Positions 44,916 through 56,674 of a stretch of DNA of 64,000 nt are shown here, one piece after another. Origin of the DNA: Macrotrachela quadricornifera. Lineage: Eukaryota; Rotifera; Eurotatoria; Philodinida; Philodinidae. The stretch lies in contig JAJEKB010021013.1 in the NCBI GenBank assembly GCA_022393335.1, forward strand, positions 1,183,812-1,247,811. Direction: 5' to 3'. Position 1 is the first letter of the stretch. Each line of letters begins with the position of its first letter. The notes below the pieces were generated by a model. That model searched no databases and was not told where the DNA came from. It saw only the letters and a program-made list of their open reading frames with translations. The translations under genes and the position numbers were made by a program.

Positions 44916-45502
44916 ATACCTGAAGTGTCGCGGTACGTGGACAAATGGATATATGGATAATTAGATATACTTACGATCGAAATTAATGCTGAAATGTATT
45001 GAAGTTGTTTTCGTGTATGTAAGAAGCAAGCTACTTCGTTTCTTTATATTCAATAAAGTTACTTGGTTTCTTCCAAGTAATGGTTATTTAGGTGAATCAA
45101 TGAACCGTGTCACTGTAAACACATGGTAATAAGTCAGGTATGGATGAGTGTCGTTCATATATGTTTTTTTTATCACGCTGTACTACACAGTTTTGTCTTT
45201 CCTTTGCATTCGTTGCCCAATAGAAGTAAAAACAAACGCGCATATGCAACGTAGATCAGAGTATGATACCAGCTTAGCTTGAAGAAACTGACAAATTTTA
45301 AGCATTCTTATACTCCGTATAATCTTTTCTTTCAGAAAAGAGAATTATGAATAAAACTGGCCTTAGATTCAGATTCGTCGACCTCAATTATCCTTTATTA
45401 AAAAATCGAAAGAGTAAAAGAAAGAGAAAATACTTAGGACAATCCAAAAGTAGTGAGGGGGTATTTTATTTCTTATAGAAAGCTTGAAAAAAATTTCTTT
45501 TC

Positions 45503-46264
45503 TAGTAAACAGATAGAGCGTCTTTCGTTCTATTTTTCTATGCTATTTGATCAGTATTCAACTGATACCATAATAATAAAATCTCGATAAGATCTATTTT
45601 GTTCGCATATGTGTTGGTAGCACAACTGGTCGTGAGTATTTTTTGAATAAAGTTTGATGGAAACAAGATAGAGAGCTGCGCTTTTCAGCGTTAGAAAGAG
45701 GAGATGAAGATGCATCGAATCGTATATTACTGCTTCTTCTAAATTGGTTTTTGTTAGGTTTTCGGTTGACCTTTCAAAGAACAAACATATTCCGTGAGTT
45801 GTCTACAGTGAATTTTCAATAATCAAGTTCACACTGTAATCACTAATTGAAGATATATAAAGTATGAAAGACTCACATGTTCCAATTTAATTATTTAGAG
45901 ATAAAAAATATTCTAGACGGACGTCCGCTATGATTTTCTATCAGTTTTTTTGCTTTTTCTTTTTTTTGATAAAAACATTTTTTCAACGCTTAGAAAATTG
46001 AATAAAAAGACTTCAAAAATGATATTTAGAAAATCAGTAATATACGGTTCGATGCATCTTCATCTCCTCTTTCTAACGCTGAAAAGCGCAGCTCTCTAGC
46101 TTGTTTCCATCAAACTTTATTCAAAAAATACTCACGACCAGTTGTGCTACCAACACATATGCAAACGAAATAGATCTTATCGAGATTTTATTATTATGGT
46201 ATCAGTTGAATACTGATCAAATAGCATAGAAAAATAGAACGAAAGACGCTCTATCTGTTCACTA
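45503..46264. repeat. Foldback inverted repeat, ~230-bp arms
   Basis: Left arm 45503-45732 (TAGTAAACAGATAGAGCG ... CGTATATTACTG) and right arm 46035-46264 (CAGTAATATACGG ... CTATCTGTTCACTA) are near-identical reverse complements with only scattered mismatches; the spacer is 302 bp. The outer flanks do not show a clear target duplication. No coding capacity (a 77-codon minus frame lies over the left arm). The high arm identity suggests recent formation or arm-to-arm conversion. Confidence 0.8.
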
Positions 46265-47850
46265 AGAGTCGGTCCACCAGTCCATCGAGGATGGTCATAC
46301 TCTGAAAAATTTTTGATCGCCACTTTTTTTATTCTTAACTGAAAGAGCATCGTTGAAAACCCTTGGATCCAAATTTTTAGCTCATTCTGATATCAATATC
46401 AAAAGTTAGCTGGTACACACCGAAAAGGTGCACGCGAAAAACCATGTTTTGAGTGCTTGATCAATTGTTCTATAAAAATTTTGCAGAAAAATTTTGAGTC
46501 ATATATCATTTGATAGAGCGAATGATGCTCTACAAAACTGCATATATGGTTTTTTTTCATCTTTTATTATGTAATTAATGGCACACAAGATATTTCATCA
46601 TCTAGTCCATACTCATATTCTCCCCATATTTCTATATATAACAACTATTTATATTTTCATTCAATCGAAATTCATCTGTAACATTAATAAGTGTTACAAA
46701 TAGAACATCTGGGAAGTATTTTAAGTCATTCATCTCAATAACTAGTGGTCCATTCGAAACATATTTAGTCATCAATACCTTGCATGCAAGTCCAGTTCGT
46801 CAAATGTGAATCAGCTATGTTTTGTAGTTTTTCAATCAATATAAAATGAATAATTCTACTCTATTTCGCTCTGATTTCATCGATTGAAAGTGCCCAATAA
46901 GACTATTTCATTTTATATCAATGAAAACCGATAAAATCATCAATAGTTTAGTATCACTACGTATTATTTCTTTGACAAAAGTTTATTTTTGTTCAAGAAC
47001 TATTTTATATCTGTCGTGATAGGCAAAGTGCTGTTATTCAATATCGCTCCAGACTCTGTTCCATACTCATTAATATGCAATTTCGGGAGTATGCCACTTC
47101 AACTTCACCTATCGTAGCAAAACTCTATCCGAACTCGAACTTTAATGTCAGCGATGTCAAGTCGAACTTCATTCGAGCTCCAACTCGAACGGGAACTGCT
47201 CGATTTTCTCAAAACTCTGCATCAATTCTAACTCCGCCTCCGGGTATAAAACATCAGTTCGAAATTGAAGTCGCTCATCTTTGTTCATACTACACAATCA
47301 TTATAGTCCTTGTTGCAGCTGTTTGATTACTTTACCAGCGGGATACAACTCGCTTTGATTCTCACGTAGTTTTCTTCATTTGCGTGTATACCAATTTTCT
47401 CTCCGCATGAGTAGGATTCACTTTTTCCCTCAAATATGGATAAAAGAGAAGTCGTTGTGAAAGAGCATATTTTGAGCTGGTTGTCTGTGTGTGTAAAAGC
47501 GAATACCTTGCCAAGAATGTGCGTGTGAAATAAAGAACAGTTTAAAAAAAAAGATGTATTCTACGAGGTCACAGACTGAGGTTTGAAATATAAGAAAAGA
47601 AAACAAACGCAACAACTATATAGTCCAATAACCGTCACATTCATATATCATTTAGCATCTCACTTATTTTTCGTTACACAAGATACTTTCAATTTCGGTA
47701 ACTTGTATGAGCTATCTCAAATTAGTATAGGATGGGCACTTTCTGTGCAACGTCCATCTACTCGATTTAATGCTAAGCAGAACAGTTTGTAGATATGAGT
47801 ACTTCATTAGCCGCACTTTTTATTATTTTACTTCCCATGTAAAAATATTT
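46265..47850. other. Intergenic DNA, no gene seen
   Basis: A plus frame at 47075-47326 sits in a segment with repeated CGAACT/AACTCC words and is probably chance. Nothing else supportable. Confidence 0.3.
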
Positions 47851-47854
47851 CAGA

Positions 47855-48235
47855 ATTTAACGGCAACGTGTGACGTGAAAATTCGTTAAAAATTTAACGA
47901 CTTCACGAAAAAAGATGTTACCTTTTTGACCCTAAAAACGCCAAAAATAACGATGTTTAACGCGTTTTATACGATTTAATGTCGTAAAACGCGTTAGACA
48001 AGGACTTTTGAACGCTTTTTCACGATCATAAATAAATGAATGTTTAGAACAAAATTATTACATATCTAACGCTTTTTAACGCGTTTTATAGGATTTAACG
48101 CCAAAATAAGCATTGAAGAAACGCTTTCTAATACGTTTTCACGGCTCAAAATAATATATATTTTCCTTCAATCCCTGCGGCGTTTAACGGAGTTTTACGC
48201 GATAACTTCCATGAACCGCGTGAAATTTCGTTCAA
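47855..48235. repeat. TTAACGCGTTTTA-rich repeat segment with hairpin
   Basis: The words TTTAACG, AACGCGTTTTA and CGATTTAACG recur at short intervals. The clearest structure is TAACGCGTTTTA (47958-47969) with its exact complement TAAAACGCGTTA (47985-47996) across 15 bases. Possibly a decayed MITE. Confidence 0.5.
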
Positions 48236-48439
48236 TCAATCAGCTGATACATATAAAATTCGGAATAGTTTTCAGAACGCTATTTAGAATATACATGTTC
48301 GGCATTCAGTAGCCTAAGATCCCATCATCTACATGATCAATTACAATTTGAAACAAAATTGGATCAGTTCTTTGAATAAAATTCATATATTTGATACTTG
48401 ATTCTGAATGATTTCATCTCTAAACTACGGTCAATCTAA

Positions 48440-49101
48440 ACAAATAAAAAGGTTCTTATTAAATTAAATTTAAACATTTGCTTTTTACCTGATCGAATGA
48501 CCTTTCAATTGAGTGCGACCTAAATAAGAAAAAAAGAAATTTATAAAATTAAAATATTTAATTTTTACGTGATCCATTCACCTTTCAATTGAGTCCGGTC
48601 TAAACGAAAAGAAGAACAAAATTTGTTAAATTGAAACATTGAATTTTACCTGCTCAATTAATCTTTTTATTTGAATTAAACCTAAATGAAAAAAAGGAAA
48701 TTTATTAAATCAAATATTTGGTTTTTACCCAATTAGTTTATCTTCCAATTGAGTTCGATCTGAATAAAAAAACAAAGTTTGTCAAATTGAAATATTGAGT
48801 TTTTACCTGATCAGTTAATTTATTTGTTTGGACTAAACCTCAATAAAAAAAAAAGAAAATTTATTAAATCTCATCAAGTAGGTATTATCTGATCAGGTGA
48901 TTTTTTATTTGCACTCAACCTAAACAAAATAAAGAAATTTATTAAAATCAAATGCTTAGTTTTTACCTGATTGGTTGATCTTTGAATTGAGTCAAATCTA
49001 AATAAAAAAAAGAAAGTTTATTGAATTAAATATTTGGTTATACCTAATCATTTGATCTTTCAATTAAGTTCAACTTAAATGAAAAAACAAAATTTATTAG
49101 A
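48440..49101 (+). repeat. Minisatellite, ~79-bp unit, about eight copies
   Basis: TTTTTACCTGATC-like starts lie near 48484, 48565, 48645, 48724, 48803, 48880, 48962 and 49037. Each is followed by CTTTCAATTGAGT, CTAAATAAAAAAAG and AAATTTATTAAAT. It sits directly upstream of the serpin exon and would be intronic if that exon has upstream partners. Confidence 0.75.
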
Positions 49102-49526
49102 TTGTCTCATCCCATTCGAATCTCTGTTTTCTTATCTGTGATTCGAATGACATCTTAATTAATATTGATAGTTGTTATTCAATTGCTTTAACTGATTGAT
49201 ATTTTTATTCTTTTCAATAAAAAAGATCGAAAACAATAGCTGCAACTGACGTGAAACATACGAAAAGATATCCAAAAGCATCAAAAATCGAATTCATTGA
49301 ATTTGACAATGACTATCTGTTTTTGCTTTCTATTCGAGAAATTTTTAAAAAATTTCAGTACTCAGAACTTAGCCAACAGAAATTTTCTCAACAATAATAT
49401 ACATGCTTTTGATACATTAAAATGAAAACATTGAATATGTTTACGCTAAATCTTCGATATCTCTTTGAAAACACATTTAGTAATTCGAAGATTTTTCATT
49501 ATCTCCTTTTCTCTTATTTTATTTAG

Positions 49527-49714
49527 GATCAGAAGCAGCAGCTACAGTCGTTGCCTGTAGTATTACTAGTTCACTCATTCATCAATCACATCCTACTGAA
49601 TTTAAAGCTGATCGTCCATTTCTATTCTTTATTCGTGAAAGTCGGCAAAATATTGTCTCATTTAATGGCAGATTTATAAATGAATTATTTCAAGAATCTT
49701 GTACTTCATATTAG
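49527..49714 (+). CDS. Last exon of a serpin (reactive-centre loop and signature)
   Basis: Acceptor CTTATTTTATTTAG at 49526, then a frame ending in TAG (49712-49714). It starts in the inhibitory hinge, GSEAAATVVA (Gly, Ser, Glu, then small residues, as in serpin P15-P8), continues through a reactive-centre loop of about 20 residues, and then reads FKADRPFLFFI, which fits the serpin family signature pattern (F-x-A-D-R-P-F-L-F-x-I) exactly. The usual strand s5B ending (IVSFNGRF) and 14 extra residues follow. The exon enters in phase 1 (one base from the previous exon). No other serpin exon was recognised upstream in the window, so it is either the end of a gene with a very long intron or an orphan fragment. 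The hinge is of the inhibitory type; the exact P1 residue cannot be fixed by eye. Confidence 0.8.
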
Positions 49715-50588
49715 CACATCTTTTATTTCTTATCAAAATGACATAATTAATATTGATTAGTTTTCATTTTATTGTTTACTTTTGAAAAAGTTTAAAAGAT
49801 TTATTGTGCGACTTTGTAAACGAAATTATAAGATAAATATGAAATATCCTTCAATTTTTGACGCAACGAGCATAACAATGTATCTTAACATCGAACTATC
49901 TACCACATGATAATAAAAAGTTCAGTAATGTATCTATACTCAAATGAATGAATACTATTCTTATTTTTAGGCATTTATTACATGATTTCTGAGCACCCTC
50001 AGCCAGAGAGACATGTGTTAATATTTGTGAAACGATTTTAGTCTGTAGGAAGAAATTTTTTAAAGATTTTTCGATATTTCACATCACTATACATATACAC
50101 ACACGTCTCCCTCTTATTGAGGATGCGACGGAAATCCTTGTTATACACGTCAACACGTATCTCTTTGCTGAGCGTGCTCAGAAATCATGATTTAATATGA
50201 AAAACACATTACTTGGCGAATGAACTTGATGGAATTCGGATGAAAAATTTTGAATTTTTTATTTTTATTGAGGAAGTAATGTTCATTGTTCATCTTGAGA
50301 GTGTGAAACGTTCTGATTTCACGAACCTTTTTATTCAAAAAATAACAATGTGTTTGTAGAATTTAGATTTAAAACATAAACAATCGAAAATGAGTGGGCA
50401 GTGTTTTACTTTGTTATCGGCTCCCATAGAAAACATCATTAGTTCTTTGTAAAACTTCTAGTAATTATAGGGCTCATAGTCAGTAGTCACTCATATAAAG
50501 GACGGGGGCATATAATCACTGGAAAATGGGCCCTAGCCACCTATCGACAGTTCTTTAGCAACTCTATGCAATAATGTGAGACGAGTTA
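49715..50588. other. Downstream of the serpin exon
   Basis: A possible poly(A) signal (AATAAA at about 49912) lies 200 bp after the stop. At 50495-50515 'aggacgggggcatataa' resembles 'ggacgggggcgtgtaa' near 42866, a dispersed repeat. No gene. Confidence 0.3.
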
Positions 50589-51373
50589 AAGGGTGATCCA
50601 AAAGTCTTGGACCCTCTCAGAAAAATTGTTCCTTCTCCCTTATAGTAAACTCAAAAATGCTCAAACTTCGGTATCTTATCCCTCGTAAGTGGGCGAATAT
50701 TGCCCAAAAGTTTCATGTCTCTATCCCATATTATAAGAGGAATATATAGGGCAACATTCTGGAAATCTTATTCTCCTATCTCCTAAGAATAATGGTTGAT
50801 GCATAATAAATGGGCCACTTTTTCGTTTCATTTTTCCATCACTTGATAAGAAAACAAAATATACCAGAACATGCAGCATCAAAAGTTCTACAATTTACAA
50901 AGAAAATCTTGTTTTTATTGTGTACTTTTTATTTTCAAAAAAAAGCAAAAGTTTGTGTGACAGTTTTTGTAATGGCAGAGATTAATCGTACAGAGTTTTG
51001 CTTTGTTTTGTAAACAAAAATTTGATAATAAAAATGTGTTTTATTGTGTAGCTTGTAGAGCTTTTCACACTGCATCTTGTGGTATATTTTGTTTTCATAA
51101 TAGAACGTATCCTATGATGGCAGAATGAAACGCAAAAGTGGTTCGTTTACATGTATTATGCGTCAATCATTATTTTTAGGAGATAGGAGAATAACATTTC
51201 TAGAATGTTAGCCTATATATCTCCCTTATAATAAGGGATAGAGACATGAAACTTTGAGTTAATATTCGCCTACTTACGAAGGATACGATACCAAAGTTTG
51301 AGCATTATTGAGTTTACTATAAGGGAGAACGAACAATTTTCCTGAGAGGGTCCAAGACTTTTGGATCACTCTA
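50589..51373. mobile_element. Mariner-like MITE with ~240-bp inverted repeats
   Basis: Left end AAGGGTGATCCAAAAGTCTT; right end reversed TAGAGTGATCCAAAAGTCTT; TA lies on both sides (50587-50588 and 51374-51375). The inverted repeats extend inward to about 50828 and from about 51126, with many shared blocks (GAGAGGGTCCAAGAC, TCTCCTATCTCCTAA). The ~300-bp centre has no transposase. The TA target and the GGTG.TCCAAAAGTC end are typical of the IS630/Tc1/mariner group. Confidence 0.75.
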
Positions 51374-51617
51374 TAAGTCTATTGAAAGTTGACCTTTTTG
51401 GAAAAAATGGCATTTATATCCTAAAAGAAAAGAGGTCGGCTCATCTTTCTATGATAAAGTCTCAACTTCAACTTTTTTTCAAAAACATGGATTTTTGTAA
51501 AAAAAAAAAGAGAGGGGAGGGGCGAGAGGGCCTTAAGAATATTTTAGAAGAAACTTCGGCATTCAATTACCGCAATTAAAATATTTAGCAAAACGTTATC
51601 TATGTACTTCTGCCCCT

Positions 51618-52012
51618 AGATGTCCATCGCGATTGAGAATCTGCCGCTGTCGCGCCGCGACGATAATCAAAGAAAGCTACCCGCACCGCTGTCGCGACGT
51701 GCCATAAAAAAGTTGCCCGCTGCCGCGATGGCATTCTTAAAAACCGTTGGATTTTCATTGCTGTGGTCGGTTTAAACTAGAGTTGCTCCTGCTAATCGAT
51801 CAGATTCACCAAGCCTTGTCGTGCAGCATACATCAATATCGAGATTCAGTGTAAATTTCGGAAATTTTGAAATTTCTTTCATAAAAAAAGTGCTGCCACC
51901 GAGCCGCTGCCGCGACGGTATTATAAAAATTGCTGCCACGACAATATTATACAAATCTCTACCGCGCTGCGAAGGTTTCTTGAAAAATCTGCCGCTGCCG
52001 CGATGAACATCT
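51618..52012. mobile_element. Small GC-rich-ended element with CCGCTGCCGCG repeats
   Basis: Termini AGATGTCCATCGCG and, reversed, AGATGTTCATCGCG. Inside are several copies of CTGCCGCTGCCGCGATGG-like words (51640, 51720, 51905, 51995) in an AT-rich background, some followed by (T)ATTATAAAAATTGCTGCC. 395 bp, no ORF. Family unknown. Confidence 0.5.
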
Positions 52013-52345
52013 CTGCTTACAATACAAAAAGAATCACAAAAATTAGATGCAGATGTGCGTGAATATTTGTAAAAAGATCAACGAAACAACTTTTATTCAT
52101 AGGCTAGAAATTTTCTTGGCACAAAAAGTATTAATAACGTAAAAAAGCACAAAAAATGTCGTGCTTTTAATCCGTTATGTATCAAACTCGAAGCTCAAGT
52201 CTAAGTCAGATATGTTTTGGATATTTTCAAGAGAAATTCGCGAGAAGAGACTCCTACTCAATGCAAAACTCGCCAGAGAAAAAAAATTTCGATATTTAAA
52301 ATCTCAAATGAAAGGTCTAGGCAAACCATAAACAAATCCAAAACA

Positions 52346-53093
52346 TTAAGGCCACCCCTCCCCTCAAAAATCGATCTCAGTCCAGGTACGTTCAAATGGG
52401 CTGAAATTTGGAGCATATGCTAGAGCTGAAGTGAAGGGGCTGTGGTAAAATTTTCAGCTCGATTTACTGACGTTTGACAAAGGTATGAACCCAACAAGGG
52501 TCAAAAATAGCTCATTTTTGTCCGCCAGATTTCTCTGTGGGCCTTCATTCAATATATAGATATTTTTTTTTGTTTGGAAGAGCTTCTCAAGATGCAGGAC
52601 CTGTGAGGCTCCTTTTTTTTAAAACTCTTATCTATCAAGCGGAGAAAAGGGCTGACAGGTTCATTCACTCGAAAAACTCTCAAAAATTCTCAAAAAATGG
52701 TGCTCTAATTATAAAACTGCTCTTCAATATAAAAATAACAAAGGTTCATTCAAAAAATCGAGCCTCACAGCACCTGCAGTTTTATACGCTCTTTCAAATA
52801 AAAAAAAATTTAAATATATTGATCGGGTCCCGGTCGAGAAATCTTGAAAATACGATCAAAAAATCATAAAACGAGAAAAAACGAAAAATATTTTTCATTT
52901 TCCGATAAAATAAGCATAATTTTCAAGGAGAGCTCAAAGAAAATCATTAGACTTTTTAGCCAAAAAAGAGGTTTTGGATAAAAAACCATATCATTGGTGA
53001 AAGATCTGAAGATGGGCTATCTTCCCATGCATTTATCTCAATTTCGAAAATTCTGACGAAAATTGACTTTTTTTGAGGAAGGGGTGGCCTTAA
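52346..53093. mobile_element. TTAA-flanked inverted-repeat element, 748 bp
   Basis: TTAA (52346-52349) then GGCCACCCCTCCCCTCAAAA; at the other end, reversed, TTAA (53090-53093) then GGCCACCCCTTCCTCAAAA. TTAA duplications are the mark of piggyBac-type insertion, though this terminal repeat is unlike the other piggyBac-like end at 33196. A 110-codon frame inside (52537-52869) has no transposase features; the element is probably non-autonomous. Confidence 0.65.
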
Positions 53094-53412
53094 GTCATTT
53101 AGCTTTATCAATGGAAAATGTGAGCTGAAACAAGTTTAAGAGAATCATTTTTGAGCTCAAAAGCTGCTATTCCGAGGGTATGTTTAGTATTTTGGCATTA
53201 TCTTCCGAACGACTCGACCGTTTGAACTCAGAAACGTTTCATTTTTTAGAGAACAGTTTAGATGAAAACTTTATCAGATTCAAGTCCTAGACATATAAGC
53301 TGATAAAAGCGCCATCGATCAAAACCTGTTCAAACGTGAGAAATGGTTTTTCCCGAGAGGTCAGTATTTTGAAGTTTCCTACTATACTATACAAGAATTT
53401 AGAGTCCTTTTT

Positions 53413-53688
53413 TTGCCAGACAAAAGATTTTCCCAAGATACATCTTTTGATACTAAATTGTCTAGATCAAAAGGCTGGATGGGAGACCAAGTTGTCATAG
53501 ACCACACTGTGAGTTACCCCATCTACCGACCATCGAACATACCTTCCACAAATTTCTCTAGAAATCGTGAAAACGAACTTCCGTTTTATGTGCAGCTCGC
53601 AAAATTGGGTCATATAGGATATTTTGAAATGATCCCCTACTTCAATCAAGCAGAGATCAAAGTCATGGATCCTTTTACGGATATATGA
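53413..53688 (+). CDS. Unrecognised 91-codon ORF
   Basis: Frame ends directly before the TA of the next MITE. The protein has ordinary composition (MPDKRFSQDTSFDTKLSRSK at its start), but no known domain, and the preceding 300 bp (53100-53400) looks like non-coding transposon sequence. The opposite strand is open almost as far. Low confidence. Confidence 0.15.
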   Translation: MPDKRFSQDTSFDTKLSRSKGWMGDQVVIDHTVSYPIYRPSNIPSTNFSRNRENELPFYVQLAKLGHIGYFEMIPYFNQAEIKVMDPFTDI

Positions 53689-53690
53689 TA

Positions 53691-53911
53691 CACTTCCGGA
53701 CAAAAGTCTTTCCCACTTTGTGTTGTTATGTTATCATGCCTTGCATGAAATTTATTGCCAAGTAAAGATATAACATGAGAATTTTATTGCGATATAGTGT
53801 ACAGAACTTATTGTAATAAAGCTGTCATGTTATATCTTTACTTGGTAAAAAGTTTCTTGCAAAGTATGACAGTATAACAACATAGAGAGACAAGACTTTT
53901 GTTCAATGGTG
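53691..53911. mobile_element. TA-flanked MITE, 221 bp, ~88-bp inverted repeats
   Basis: Left end CACTTCCGGACAAAAGTCTT; right end reversed CACCATTGAACAAAAGTCTT; TA at 53689-53690 and 53912-53913. The arms share TGTTGTTAT, ATGCCTTGCA/ATACTTTGCA and CAAGTAAAGATATAACATGA. Tc1/mariner-type by target and terminal GGACAAAAGTC. Confidence 0.75.
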
Positions 53912-53916
53912 TATAT

Positions 53917-54247
53917 CGATTCCTACTAAAGTACTTCAAACAACATGAGATATCAATAACAAAATTCTATTATTGTGTAGTTTATTTGAAATTATACCAG
54001 ACGTAAAATGTTCTCTACTTTCAATTCTTTACTATTTGGACCTTGTCTATAGAGAAGCTATTGATGGCTTTCACTACCTCTGCTAAAATTGTAAAGACGC
54101 ATGCATTCTCTCTACTTACAATTGGCTGAATATTTCACTTATCAGCATACAACATTTTACGTTGGATATTGTCGCAAATTAGCCACATTAATCATAAAAC
54201 TTTGTTATTGATGCTTCATATTGTTTGAAATACTTTAATAGAAGTCG
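53917..54247. mobile_element. Second MITE, adjacent, 331 bp
   Basis: Left CGATTCCTACTAAAGTACTT; right reversed CGACTTCTATTAAAGTATTT; both go on CAAACAA(C/T)ATGA, ATCAATAACAAA and, further in, ACGTAAAATGTT. It begins only 5 bp after the preceding element and is of a different family. Confidence 0.7.
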
Positions 54248-56590
54248 ATGTAATTGTAAAAACGTGATACCGTGTTCTTCTAATAAAATGGATATAAAAA
54301 AACAATCGATGATTATCTTTCTTATTAGGATATACAGCTCAAACAATAACTATTCATTAGCATTATCTGTATACTATAACTAGTAAAAAAATTCACATTT
54401 TTTTAAATAACTGATAGAAGCTATACGAGCTAATAAATCTCGAAGTATCAAACTGACTGGCTATACTCACATGCTTGGATATGTTCCTCTACTCTGTGTT
54501 CTTATTTCTCTTCGCTTCGATTCATTCTTTTCTACCTTTACTGGTTTAGTATTTTCCCAATAAAACCAAACGCACTTTCATCCATATGTACAGTTAAAGT
54601 ACAAGGAGCGATTCTTTTCTTCTTTTCGTATTTCTCTACGAAAAGTAGAAGCATAGAATGCATGTGAATCATACGGAAAAAACACATAATTACTATTTAA
54701 TTCAAAACACAAATAAGCAATTCTGAAAAAGTAAAATTTCAATGTGCAAAACTTTACTCACAAAAAGAAATAACGCTCATCTAAAGACTCGCTTTACTCT
54801 TTCTCGTAGAAATCGTACATCTAAACTCCCATCAAACTATACATTTATAAAAAGTCAGATTCAAATTTCTCGTCCTTAACTGACTTTGATCAAACTTTAT
54901 AAAACCAAATGCTTTTTATTTTAAAACTGATCGTAGATTTGAATTCCTCGTCTCTCATTACCATCCGGCCAACGCTAATGTTGTTTTGACCCTCCACGGA
55001 CCTACAAGCAAGCAAGCAAGCAAAAAAACTTATGTTTCTAAGATTCTTCTCTACGAGAAAGAGAATTACGATAGGTAAACCTCCAAATGAAATGGAGAAC
55101 TGCCCATATGCCTCATCCTTGACTACGTCACTGCATACAAAGTTGCTTATATTTCAGTATAATGTTAAGTCTGTTTGAAAACTAAATCTTCCAAGAATGT
55201 ATTTAGGATAGAACTATTGAATCATCATGAAATTCAAATCTTCTTATACTGATTACGAATAACAATTCAATACGTATCAGATCTGACAAATCCATTTGAT
55301 GAAGTCTCTTCCAGACTCCGACAACTGTTGTCATGAAATGCAAATATTTCTATACGTCATCACCTTCATATCAATGGGGAAAAAATTTATTTTGTATTTG
55401 ACGTGCACTTCAAATAATGTATCGTATTCATACGATAAAAGCAAGCAAAGATAAAGAGCAACAATGTCAGAGCGTAATTATAAGTTGAAATAAATCACTG
55501 TTCTTTTGACGTTATTTATCGAGAGGTTTTTTCTCTCAGAAACTGATAACGCAAAAGACAGATTTAAATACGACATGATCACGAGCAACGTACATTGCAA
55601 AAACGAACTTTATTAAGTGATAGTATACGAGCAGCTATTCTGTCTCACTTTTGTACACGTATTTGATATTTGTCTTGCTGTTCAAACGGTTTATTTCTTT
55701 CTTTTCTTCTCACTTGTGCTATATTTATTCATGTATTTGATCAATTCCACTTTTATCCATCTTATGTGTTTACCTCTCTTTAACAGATATTGTTCCTTGT
55801 TTTACTATATTTTCGCGCCTCTTCTGTAGCGATTACTCTCGTATGAATAATATGTACAACACAATGATTTTCATTTCAGATTATTGTTTATTCAGTAGTT
55901 CATTGGTTTTTTTATCTACAAGCTCACGACAAAAAATCGGATAGATGGAAGTAAGTAAAATTTAACTAGTTCTACCCGTTTCACTAATAGAAAATAAAAG
56001 CATCAGTAACACAAAAAAAAGCTGAAAGTGCTCCACAATTGTATTTCTACATATAAACTAAACCGAAAGCCCCATCTCTAATCTGGAGCAATTTATCTCG
56101 AAAGGACGGTGCGTTATCTAAAGGTTGGATTTATTCCCTAAGCTAACTTCAAACAAACCAGTTATGCGTTCGATACTATCCAAATGAACCAAAGTTTTTC
56201 AGGCAATCAAACGAAATATCTTTCCGCAAAGAACTTTCGTAATATGCTTGTCTTGCTAATAAATACTTTAAATATTGAGAAGAGCATTGTTGATTCTAAT
56301 GAGATTGAATAGATAATCAATATTTTACAAGGTTGATAAATTACTACCGTTTCAAAGAAGAGAATTCGAAGCGATAAGGTTCATCAGAGGGTCTCACTTC
56401 AGAACGACCCAGAAGTTTCTTCAGTACGGAAAGATTTGCGTATTTCTATCATATTTTGACCAAAGGGAACAGTTCTTCTATCATTGATAAAGGAATATTT
56501 ATAGATCATATCCATAAGAGAATCATTAACAAAAACTGTTTTGAAGTATTACAATTGTCATGAATAAAAAAATGGAATCTTTCACAAATT
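54248..56590. other. AT-rich intergenic DNA; one (GCAA) microsatellite
   Basis: CAAGCAAGCAAGCAAGCAA at 55005-55023. A 70-codon plus frame at 55617-55829 is all hydrophobic and low in complexity and is not called. Otherwise no gene or repeat. Confidence 0.4.
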
Positions 56591-56674
56591 GTGAAAAAAC
56601 AATATTCATATCGCTGTGAATGTGTTAATGACCATCGTGTATATTTTGTCTCCCTGTTCTTTATTTTATTACAG

